Assembly: GCF_013387475.1 (NCBI RefSeq) | Contig: NZ_VWNB01000008.1 | Location: 90,857-154,856 of the forward strand | From: Mariprofundus sp. KV | GTDB lineage: Bacteria; Pseudomonadota; Zetaproteobacteria; Mariprofundales; Mariprofundaceae | Direction of reading: 5' to 3' | DNA: 64,000 nt | Shown: one piece after another, positions 45,401-51,872 of the stretch | How positions within the stretch are numbered: the stretch's first letter is position 1 | Layout of the letters: the number at the start of each line of letters is the position of its first letter | Program-made: the position numbers and the translations under genes | Notes under the pieces: model-generated | Database searches by the model: none | Told to the model about the DNA's origin: nothing | What the model saw: only the letters and a program-made list of their open reading frames with translations

Positions 45401-45476
45401 GGGTAAGTCCCAGCAGCAGTAAAAGCGACACGCGCCAGCATGATGCCAGCGCGCGTTTAATGATGGTGCCGGACAT
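42405..45476 (-). CDS. Large AsmA/YhdP-like envelope protein
   Basis: A 1023-residue protein with one N-terminal anchor (SLLLLLGLTLLGSWLYW) and a long periplasmic body rich in beta strands, ending in an AsmA-like C-terminal region (ATTLLAATNLSKFPLLLLGQREDLTGPGTMYERLQMEAII, FDLAGQGTMNLEKASVDLYMVVQPLQNLDALLAKIP). This matches the AsmA/TamB/YhdP group, bridge-like proteins thought to move phospholipid between membranes. It sits between two Mla sets, so it likely joins the same lipid traffic. Which paralogue of the group it is cannot be told by eye. Confidence 0.85.
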   Translation of the reverse strand: MSGTIIKRALASCWRVSLLLLLGLTLLGSWLYWQSPTLDSIRPTIETHLKEKLDLKEIKLGQLSWSWSGFLWLKSDHLDFSSSDDALAFHDGGVAVRINISDLLTGTFLPDRIRLSGGTLDLRHTQSGRGFPVAQLILDDVQLKWRYRDEWFGTLDHLQLMFDGELRELQMASSAFTLTAALSEDMLPKEIKLECSDLVWLPLPLQKYVNGKAATSIQLQREGRRVWAFDASLAAQEKLTLLPETIYSVELNRADLKLKLKATESDTFAIEYIGLEQILWSLEESSIKAKGNWSAGLLSLQANSEKLAMPIVWSWLRPLGDETWHHWLALMKSGTGSQAKAKVALVWDDPLQALPSMENWQAMLFQVSAHVDGADIALGLSDDFLSDATAQVDLNQDGLNAIFSDAQLPKNLGRSTGELYIPWQTLELHIAGKSNVDVASLLAWFGPDQIGDWKWNSAKAESSFSLLWHPSESEPREAAAKLLPIGTWNIAIHDTPFQLSSGVANWDQDSGLSITDMHYRNEHVNGSLSLSTSIDIQNRWEVTRLEARSNSDFALLAAHFQLPLSQADGTIHSTLIYDGSWRGSADMTATSWQQLLGSSKKSGEPYAIHYNGTLDLQQKVPTIELTSLSSEGQALLIRNSSASINRNLLKLQLNDLHTPSFSGSLAINIPFDSKPWELVADAEYLNRNALPEALDHPDRMIDKSWLLSANIAKFDWDDARMQDVFIRLASAKGSVGLFKARQVHTSQLDITGIDGRFSMPGGGAIDLRRLSASVEKQQLTMSATLKPEKGGGMRWSGFAELHGDFGHLLRLGKLSERFTQGDGHILFSGNGIMLREQPWWKGLDGRLRLRADHGRILEGGALTTLLAATNLSKFPLLLLGQREDLTGPGTMYERLQMEAIIQGQDIRVRNVAMRSTAFDLAGQGTMNLEKASVDLYMVVQPLQNLDALLAKIPLLRDILGGSSHSLIRKVYHMSGPFTDAKVTIVNPEKAGLASSGIIEHLLTLPDHWFSPGRAESTSPDQWP

Positions 45477-45496
45477 GGCAGCAGACTCTTATAAAA

Positions 45497-46111
45497 TCAG
45501 CTCTTATCGTTCTCTTTCAGCTTGCCGATTTTCTCTTCGAGTGTTTTCAGCAGGTTATCGTATCCGCCGTTATCCAGTGTCGATTTAAAATCCTGATAGA
45601 AGGTGCGTACCATGCTGGTACCCTCAATGCGGATATCATAGACCTGCCAGCCGGTGTCAGTCTGATGCATACGATACTCCACCGGAGTTTCGCGGGTGCC
45701 ATCGATTACCGTGGACTCTACGCGTGCTTTGTCACCTTTAAGCTCGGCGTCGGCAAAGACCACCTTCTGGCCTTTATACTCACTCAGACGGTTGCCGTAG
45801 GAGCGCTCAAGCAGGTCGCGGAAGACACTGGTGAAATGGGTCTGCTGCACGCCGTCAAGCTCTAGCCATGGTTTGCCAAGACTGCGCTTGGCCATGGCTG
45901 CGTAATCAAATTTCCCCTCCACGCTCTGACGGATGGCATCGCGATCCTTGCTGGTCAGTTTGGATGTGTCGTTGCGCGCTTCAAGCACCTCAATGATTTT
46001 ATTGACGGTTGCCTCGATGGTCGCTTTCGGGCCTGTATCTTCTGCCCATGCCGAAACGGAGAGAAGTGCGGCAAACAGGATGGCTATTGTGGTGCGAAAC
46101 AGTTTCATCAT
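45497..46111 (-). CDS. mlaC: MlaC-type periplasmic phospholipid-binding protein
   Basis: A 204-residue Ttg2D/MlaC protein. Signal peptide (MMKLFRTTIAILFAALLSVSAWA), then FDYAAMAKRSLGKPWLELDG, FTSVFRDLLERSYGNRLSEY and WQVYDIRIEGTSMVRTFYQDF, the family pattern. It shuttles phospholipid between outer and inner membrane complexes. The ATG at 46111 has AAGGAG six bases upstream; the frame to 46138 includes that site and is not the start. It is the fourth gene after mlaF, mlaE and mlaD. Confidence 0.93.
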   Translation of the reverse strand: MMKLFRTTIAILFAALLSVSAWAEDTGPKATIEATVNKIIEVLEARNDTSKLTSKDRDAIRQSVEGKFDYAAMAKRSLGKPWLELDGVQQTHFTSVFRDLLERSYGNRLSEYKGQKVVFADAELKGDKARVESTVIDGTRETPVEYRMHQTDTGWQVYDIRIEGTSMVRTFYQDFKSTLDNGGYDNLLKTLEEKIGKLKENDKS

Positions 46112-46176
46112 GAAAAACTCCTTAAATGTGATACCCATAGTTTAAAGTTACTGCGACAGCCTGCGAGGAGGAATGA

Positions 46177-46626
46177 TTACTCCTTGCCGCTGAAAATGTA
46201 CTTGCTGATCAGATCTTCAATATTGATGGCCGATTCGGTCTCCTCAATCTCGCTACCCGGCTCCAGTCCGCCCTCTTCCATACCCTGGGTGATGCGGATA
46301 TAGCGGTCACCGATAATACCTTTGGTGCGAACCGAGGCGAAGGCATCCTCGCTAATTTTGATGCCTTCATGGATGCGCAGAATCATGGTTGCGTGGTCGT
46401 TATTGGTCAGGTGTACATCATCGACACGGCCTACAATCACACCGGCCATCATGATGTCACTGCCTTTGCGCACACCGCCTGCATCATCGAAGTTGGCGGT
46501 CAGGGTGTAGCCGGTGGCGCCGATGCCGCCAACCTGTCCTACCTTGATCGCCAGCCAGGCGATGGCCAGCAGGCCGAGAAACACAAATACACCAACAGTC
46601 ATCTCTACTTTTCTATACGATTGCAT
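46177..46626 (-). CDS. mlaD: MlaD-type MCE lipid transporter subunit
   Basis: A 149-residue MlaD. N-terminal helix (VEMTVGVFVFLGLLAIAWLAI), an MCE domain (GYTLTANFDDAGGVRKGSDIMMAGVIVGRVDDVHL at about 38-72) and RTKGIIGDRYIRITQG, then a short acidic tail. Standard length for E. coli-like MlaD. It lies nine bases after mlaE. Hexameric in the periplasm by analogy. Confidence 0.94.
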   Translation of the reverse strand: MQSYRKVEMTVGVFVFLGLLAIAWLAIKVGQVGGIGATGYTLTANFDDAGGVRKGSDIMMAGVIVGRVDDVHLTNNDHATMILRIHEGIKISEDAFASVRTKGIIGDRYIRITQGMEEGGLEPGSEIEETESAINIEDLISKYIFSGKE

Positions 46627-46635
46627 TACAACTCC

Positions 46636-47439
46636 TTACAGGAAAAACGAGGTTAAAATATAGTCCATAATCAGCACACCAACGGATGCGACCACCACAG
46701 CCTGTGTGGTTGCCCTGGCGACACCTTCAGTGGTGGGCTGGGCGCGGTAGCCCATGTAGGTGCAGATGGTGCCGATCATAAAGCCGAAGACGACAGCTTT
46801 TACCCAGCCACCGTTAAGGTCGATCATCTCAATCTTGGCGACCAGTTCAGCCATGTAGGCACCGGGATTCACACCAAGCAGCTCCACACCAACGATATAG
46901 CCGGCACCGATGCCAACCACATCAAATACCGAAACCAGCAGTGGCACGGCAATGGTGGTGGCGATGATGCGTGGCAGAATAATGCGCTGCATAGGGTTAA
47001 CCGCCATCATCTCCAGAGCGTCAGTCTGCTCGGTTACACGCATAATACCGATCTCGGCTGTGATGCTGGATCCGGCCCGGCCGATAATCATAAAGGCTCC
47101 AAGTACGGGCCCCAGTTCACGAATAATCGACATGCCGACACCGGCGCCGAGCAGTGATTCCGAGCCGAACTTGGCCAGCGTGTAGTAACCCTGCAGCGCC
47201 AGTACCATGCCGGTAAAAGCACCGGTGATGATGATAATAGCCAGTGAGCCCACACCCAGCGCATAGAGCTGAATGATGAAATGCTTACCTTGCCACGGTT
47301 TGACAAACAGCAGTGAGAGGGCGTGGAAGCCTAAACGTGTGCCATCACCCAGTTGCTCGATGCCGCGCATGGCATAGCGGCCCAGGCTGCCGAAGAAGGT
47401 GGTCATGCCTGATTGGTTTACCGGTGTTGTATCACTCAT
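46636..47439 (-). CDS. mlaE: MlaE-type ABC permease
   Basis: A 267-residue MlaE. VGSLAIIIITGAFTGMVLALQGYYTL, ELGPVLGAFMIIGRAGSSITAEIGIMRVTEQTDALEMM and GFMIGTICTYMGYRA...VGVLIMDYILTSFFL are the family's conserved blocks. The TEQ/DALE segment is where MlaE contacts MlaF. Four-base overlap with mlaF (ATGA). Confidence 0.96.
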   Translation of the reverse strand: MSDTTPVNQSGMTTFFGSLGRYAMRGIEQLGDGTRLGFHALSLLFVKPWQGKHFIIQLYALGVGSLAIIIITGAFTGMVLALQGYYTLAKFGSESLLGAGVGMSIIRELGPVLGAFMIIGRAGSSITAEIGIMRVTEQTDALEMMAVNPMQRIILPRIIATTIAVPLLVSVFDVVGIGAGYIVGVELLGVNPGAYMAELVAKIEMIDLNGGWVKAVVFGFMIGTICTYMGYRAQPTTEGVARATTQAVVVASVGVLIMDYILTSFFL

Positions 47440-48245
47440 TTTTCCAGCCTCACTGTGCCCGGCCTGTGCGTTAAATCATCAACGTAAGAGGTTGTGCTGC
47501 GCGAGAAGGGGATCGGCCCGTCAGGGCGCCCTTCAAGAAACTGCCGTACACGCTCATCATCACTGTTGCGAATCACATCCGGTGTACCTCGGGCGATGAT
47601 GCTGCCCTGCCACATGAGAATAACATGGTCGGCAATGGAGAGTCCGGCCTCCACATCATGGGTGACCACGATTGAGGTCATGCGGTTCATTTTTGAGGTG
47701 TCGCGAATCAGCGTGGTAATCACGCCAGCTGAGATCGGATCGAGACCTGAGGTCGGCTCATCAAAAAATACAATCTTCGGATCCATGGCGATAGCGCGGG
47801 CAAAAGCGACACGTTTGGCCATGCCGCCGGAGAGCTCGGAGGGCATCAGATGTTCAAAGCCGCGCAGGCCAACCTGCTCCAGTTTCATCGAGACCATGGT
47901 ACGGATCACCGACTCATCAAGATCGGTATGTTCATGCAGTGGGAAGGCAATGTTGTCGTACACATTCAGCGAGTTCAGCAGGGCAGAGTATTGAAACAGC
48001 ATGCCCATGCTCTCGCGCAGCGCATAGAGCCGTTTGTCCGAGATGGCGCATAGGTCTTCATCACCATACCAGATGTGACCTGTTGTCGGTTTGATCAGGC
48101 CTGAGAGCAGGCGCAACATGGTCGTTTTGCCTGAACCGGAACCACCCATAATCGCCGTCGTTGCAGCGGCCTGAATGTGGATATCGGTTGCAGCCAGCGC
48201 AACTGTGTCACCATATCGTTTGCTTAAGTTCTCACCACGAATCAT
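47436..48245 (-). CDS. mlaF: MlaF-type ABC ATPase
   Basis: A 269-residue ATPase with every motif intact: Walker A GGSGSGKTT at about 34-42, Q-loop MLFQYSALLNSLNVYDN, signature LSGGMAKRVAFARA, Walker B IVFFDEPTSGLDP, H-loop VVTHDVEAG. It drives the mlaEDC system. It is the first gene of the 13-gene minus-strand run reaching the Sel1 protein. A 152-base region separates it from divergent ilvE and should hold both promoters; I cannot point to exact boxes. Confidence 0.96.
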   Translation of the reverse strand: MIRGENLSKRYGDTVALAATDIHIQAAATTAIMGGSGSGKTTMLRLLSGLIKPTTGHIWYGDEDLCAISDKRLYALRESMGMLFQYSALLNSLNVYDNIAFPLHEHTDLDESVIRTMVSMKLEQVGLRGFEHLMPSELSGGMAKRVAFARAIAMDPKIVFFDEPTSGLDPISAGVITTLIRDTSKMNRMTSIVVTHDVEAGLSIADHVILMWQGSIIARGTPDVIRNSDDERVRQFLEGRPDGPIPFSRSTTSYVDDLTHRPGTVRLEK

Positions 48246-48397
48246 CGGCGCAGGCTAGGGGCTGTTTGCGGCTACGGCAAATGATCTGTATCACGTTCAA
48301 TGATGGCGCCATTTGGAGTGACACGCTACATTTACGGCCGCTTTGAAAGTTCCCCCCTGATTGCAGGGGATTTGATATAGAAGATGAGGATGTTTAG

Positions 48398-49318
48398 ATG
48401 AATTTTGCAGATCGTGATGGATTAATCTGGTTTGATGGTCAGATGGTGGATTGGCGCGATGCCAAGGTACATGTACTGACCCATACCCTGCACTACGGCA
48501 TGGGTGTTTTTGAGGGTGTGCGTGCCTATCACGCCGAAGAGGGTACTGCGATTTTCCGTCTGCAGGCACACACTGATCGTCTGTTCCGTTCAGCCAAGAT
48601 CATGAATATGGATATGCCTTTCTCCAAAGAGGAGATTAATGCGGCACAGCTGGCAGCGGTTCGTGAGAACAATCTCGATTCAGCCTATCTGCGTCCGATG
48701 GTCTTCTACGGCTCTGAAGGCATGGGGCTGCGCGCTGATAATCTGAAGTCACATGTTATTGTAGCCGCCTGGAGCTGGGGCGCCTATCTGGGTCAGGATG
48801 CACTGGAGAAGGGTATCCGTATCCGCACCTCATCATTCACCCGTCATCATGTGAACATCTCCATGTGCAAGGCCAAGGCCAATGGTCAGTATATTAACTC
48901 TATGCTGGCGCTCTCCGATGCACTGCGTGATGGCTATGATGAAGCGCTGTTGCTGGATGTGGATGGTTTTGTTGCCGAAGGTAGTGGTGAGAACTTCTTT
49001 ATGGTTTACGACGGTGTGATCTACACGCCGGAGCTGACCAGTGCGCTCGATGGTATTACCCGTCAGACCGTCATGCAGCTGGCCAAAGAGGAGGGGTATG
49101 AAGTGCGCGAGAAGCGCATCACCCGCGATGAAGTCTATGTTGCTGATGAGGCCTTCTTTACCGGTACCGCAGCTGAGGTTACCCCGATCCGCGAACTCGA
49201 TGGCCGTACCATCGGTTGTGGTTCGCGTGGCCCGATCACCGCAGTGTTGCAGAAGAAATACTTCGATGTGGTGCATGGCAGAAGTGAAGCCCACAAGGAC
49301 TGGCTCGCTTACGTCTGA
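48398..49318 (+). CDS. ilvE: Branched-chain amino-acid aminotransferase
   Basis: A 306-residue fold-type IV PLP aminotransferase for valine, leucine and isoleucine. TLHYGMGVFEGVRAY near 30-44, the PLP-Lys segment NISMCKAKANGQYINSML (Lys near 158-160), EGSGENFFMVYDG and FFTGTAAEVTPIREL are complete. GAGG lies upstream of the ATG. Own terminator, so monocistronic. leuC and leuD lie 11 kb further on. Confidence 0.97.
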   Translation: MNFADRDGLIWFDGQMVDWRDAKVHVLTHTLHYGMGVFEGVRAYHAEEGTAIFRLQAHTDRLFRSAKIMNMDMPFSKEEINAAQLAAVRENNLDSAYLRPMVFYGSEGMGLRADNLKSHVIVAAWSWGAYLGQDALEKGIRIRTSSFTRHHVNISMCKAKANGQYINSMLALSDALRDGYDEALLLDVDGFVAEGSGENFFMVYDGVIYTPELTSALDGITRQTVMQLAKEEGYEVREKRITRDEVYVADEAFFTGTAAEVTPIRELDGRTIGCGSRGPITAVLQKKYFDVVHGRSEAHKDWLAYV

Positions 49319-49340
49319 TTCTGTTTAACCCGTAACATGC

Positions 49341-49374
49341 AAGAGGCCCGCAGAAAACTGCGGGCCTCTTTATT
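49341..49374 (+). terminator. Rho-independent terminator of ilvE
   Basis: A 13-bp stem AAGAGGCCCGCAG/CTGCGGGCCTCTT with an AAAA loop (49341-49370) followed by TTTATT. It also lies just past the minus-strand small protein gene and could stop it from the other side. Confidence 0.92.
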
Positions 49375-49379
49375 GCTGC

Positions 49380-49536
49380 TTATGCGGCTGCAATAGCCAC
49401 ACCGGCCACAACCACGAATAGCACAATTAATAGACCAAGCAGGTAGTTCGGCTTGTCGAAATCACCCATGCCACGCTTTGGGATTGCGGTTCCATGCATC
49501 GCCGCTACCGTCATCATCTTCTCTGTTTGCCCCCAT
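49380..49536 (-). CDS. Small membrane protein, possibly needing a +1 frameshift
   Basis: The first ATG (49536) has AAGGAG six bases upstream and reads MGANREDDDGSGDAWNRNPK, but hits TGA after 24 codons. The +1 frame is open through GMGDFDKPNYLL and a clear membrane helix (LLGLLIVLFVVVAGVAIAAA) to the stop at 49380. Joining at the CCC-A at 49479-49482 gives one natural-looking protein of about 52 residues. Without a shift, the second frame could start at ATG 49517 (45 residues) but has no good ribosome site. The rest of the 49319-49818 gap shows only the ilvE terminator and the next gene's ribosome site. Confidence 0.45.
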
Positions 49537-49818
49537 TTCGGGCTCCTTCAATCATTCCATTGTGTTCTTACTCTTCCTGATAAGCGTTGTTATAGACCAG
49601 TGTAGGTCATACGGCTATCTCCGGTATGGGGCGACGATGCAGTCTGAGTCAGGTCTCTGCCGGGAATAAGAAGGTGTCTTTGTTGCTGCCCGGTTTGAGA
49701 GTGGCGGGGTAGTGGACTATACTGGTAGTAGTTCACCTTATCTGTTGACCATGCCGCACGGCTGATGCGTGAACTCAGGAATATGCACTCCTCTGACCAC
49801 GCCTGTTGCGGAGGTATT

Positions 49819-51261
49819 ATGGAAAAGCTGTTTGGCGATCAACTTAAAGATAAACATCTGCTCAGCGATGATCAGCTGAAACAGGCACTTGAGCGCCAGC
49901 GCCTTCATGGCGGGCGTCTTGGTGCAAACCTCATTGCGCTCGGTTTTTTGAATGAAGATCAACTCGGTTCACTCTTTCATCGCAAGCCGAGCTCACCACA
50001 GTCGGTCGAAGAGACGGGGCTGAAGCTCCCTTTTATTGTCGATCTGGTGACCAAGCATATTTTTGCGCTGGGTGAGTTTACGCTGCATGATGTGGTTGAG
50101 CGGGTGAAACTGCCGTCCCCGATCATTGATGAGGTGCTGGAGGAGATTCAGCGCAACCTGATGGGTGAGGTGAAGGGGTCATCCGGATCATCGGGGTATG
50201 GACGGATCTCCTATCGCTATATTCTCACTGATCGCGGTAAAGCCCGTGCCCGGGAGTTGATGGGTATTTCGCGTTATCTCGGGCCTGCCCCTGTGTCACT
50301 GCACGCTTATCGCCGCATGATTGAGGTGCAGACGGTTAAAAACATACTTGTCAAAGAGTCGGCGGTGATGGATGCCTTTTCGCACCTGATCGTTGGCGGT
50401 GAGCTGCTGACCAGGCTTGGTCCCGCTATCAGTTCGGGGCGTGCGCTGTTTCTCTACGGTCCTCCGGGCAATGGTAAAACAGCAATAGCCGAAACCATTG
50501 CCAGGGTGATGCCTGATCTGGTCTATATCCCCTACGCGGTGCTGGTCGATGATGATGTGATCATGCTCTACGATCCGGTGACCCATCAGGCGGTGAATCA
50601 GGAAGCTTCGATTGCAGCTGAAAATGAACTGATCAAACGCGATCTTCCCGATGCCCGCTGGCTGGAGATCAAGCGGCCAATTGTGATGGCCGGTGGCGAA
50701 CTTGATCTCGGCATGCTTGATCTCGAGTTCAATGATATCGCCCGCTTCTATCAGGCACCGCTGCAGATGAAGGCCAATAACGGCATTTTCATTATCGACG
50801 ATTTTGGCCGCCAGCAGATGGACCCGCAGGAACTTCTCAATCGATGGATTGTGCCGCTTGAACGGCATACTGATTTTCTCTCACTGCAGAGTGGTATGAA
50901 GTTCGAGATTCCATTCGATCAGCTGGTGATCTTCTCCACCAATCTTGAGCCGAAAAAGTTGGTCGATGAGGCGTTTCTGCGCCGCATCCGCTACAAGATC
51001 AAGATTGATCACCCCAGCGAGTCTGAGTACGAACAGATTTTCCGGGCTGTGTGCGAATCCAATGAGGTTGAGTACCGCAAGGAGATGGTCGATTTTCTGA
51101 TGGAGCGCTTCTATCGCCGCACAGGAAGATCTTTGAACGCCTGTCATCCACGCGATCTTATCGACCACATCATTGATGATGCACACTACCACTGCTATCA
51201 GCCGGAATTGACCGAAGCGAGTCTCACCGCTGCCTGGGAGACCTATTTCGTAGAGTTGTAG
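49819..51261 (+). CDS. AAA-type ATPase with GspE/MshE-like N-terminal domain
   Basis: A 480-residue protein. The first 55 residues (LLSDDQLKQALERQRLHGGRLGANLIALGFLNEDQLGSL) resemble the N-terminal domain of type II secretion/pilus ATPases that can bind c-di-GMP. After a middle winged-helix-like part comes an AAA domain: Walker A GPPGNGKT near 213, Walker B IFIIDDFG near 323, a sensor Asn in VIFSTNL, then RRIRYKIKI and a C-terminal helical lid. It is not itself a pilus ATPase. GGAGG precedes ATG 49819. Flanked by intergenic regions on both sides. Function unknown. Confidence 0.8.
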   Translation: MEKLFGDQLKDKHLLSDDQLKQALERQRLHGGRLGANLIALGFLNEDQLGSLFHRKPSSPQSVEETGLKLPFIVDLVTKHIFALGEFTLHDVVERVKLPSPIIDEVLEEIQRNLMGEVKGSSGSSGYGRISYRYILTDRGKARARELMGISRYLGPAPVSLHAYRRMIEVQTVKNILVKESAVMDAFSHLIVGGELLTRLGPAISSGRALFLYGPPGNGKTAIAETIARVMPDLVYIPYAVLVDDDVIMLYDPVTHQAVNQEASIAAENELIKRDLPDARWLEIKRPIVMAGGELDLGMLDLEFNDIARFYQAPLQMKANNGIFIIDDFGRQQMDPQELLNRWIVPLERHTDFLSLQSGMKFEIPFDQLVIFSTNLEPKKLVDEAFLRRIRYKIKIDHPSESEYEQIFRAVCESNEVEYRKEMVDFLMERFYRRTGRSLNACHPRDLIDHIIDDAHYHCYQPELTEASLTAAWETYFVEL

Positions 51262-51326
51262 TTCATCATGCAGATGATGGTTCGAGCCCTTTTATCCAAT
51301 TTTCCGTTTGAGCGTTGTGAGAGACG

Positions 51327-51506
51327 TTATGATTTATACTTGTAGGTGGCGGTTGCGTTGCTGTGTTCATAGACGCCCATCACGATCTCGGTTAGCACCT
51401 CATCAAGATCATCGGATTTACGCAGATCATCTTCTAATACGCTGACCATCTCTTCGCTGCTGATGATCTCTTTTTGGCCGGTTTTTTTGTCGGTTTTGAT
51501 GAACAT
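51327..51506 (-). CDS. Small acidic/basic hypothetical protein (59 aa)
   Basis: A 59-residue frame starting MFIKTDKKTGQKEIISSEEM and ending YEHSNATATYKYKS, with a helical middle (VSVLEDDLRKSDDLDEVLTEIV). AGGA lies eight bases before the ATG. Codon usage looks coding and no stop interrupts it. No motif I know. It stands alone between the AAA ATPase (convergent) and tRNA-Leu. Confidence 0.7.
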   Translation of the reverse strand: MFIKTDKKTGQKEIISSEEMVSVLEDDLRKSDDLDEVLTEIVMGVYEHSNATATYKYKS

Positions 51507-51541
51507 TATTGGATCCTGTTGGTGAGGGAGTCGTCATTTTC

Positions 51542-51680
51542 TAACGTGTTAAAGGACCTTTAACGCGACATTTCGAAGTGACATAAGCGATATCGAGAGC
51601 GGCAAGATAGAGGCGATAATCGCCTCTTCCTAACGCGCTAAAAGCCTTCTAACGCGCCGCAGTGAATATTATTAATATTC
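51542..51680. repeat. Cluster of short inverted repeats upstream of the small gene
   Basis: Four TAACGYG-type words (TAACGTG at 51542, TAACGCG at 51561 and two more at about 51632 and 51650), an inverted repeat TTAAAGG-A-CCTTTAA at 51549-51563, GAGGCGA-TAA-TCGCCTC near 51610-51626, and GAATATTA-T-TAATATTC at 51664-51680. They fill the 185 bases between tRNA-Leu and the 59-aa gene. They could be tRNA terminator, operator or remnant repeats. Confidence 0.6.
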
Positions 51681-51692
51681 TCTGAGGCTTGT

Positions 51693-51779
51693 TGGTACCG
51701 GGAACGGGAGTCGAACCCGTACAGTATTGCTACCGAGGGATTTTAAGTCCCTTGTGTCTACCAGTTCCACCATCCCGGC
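51693..51779 (-). tRNA. tRNA-Leu (anticodon UAA)
   Basis: Reading the minus strand, an 87-base class II tRNA: GCCGGGATGGTGGAACTGGT with the D-arm, anticodon stem GGGAC/… with loop TTAAAAT (anticodon TAA), a long variable arm, GGGTTCGACTCCC T-arm and encoded CCA. The acceptor is G-U at the first pair. Confidence 0.95.
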
Positions 51780-51872
51780 ATTGGAATCAAGCGGCGGGAA
51801 TCCTGCCTAAGAATGGCGATTGCGCAACAGCAGATCAGCCCCTGCAAATGCAGAGGCTGTCCACGTTAGATG

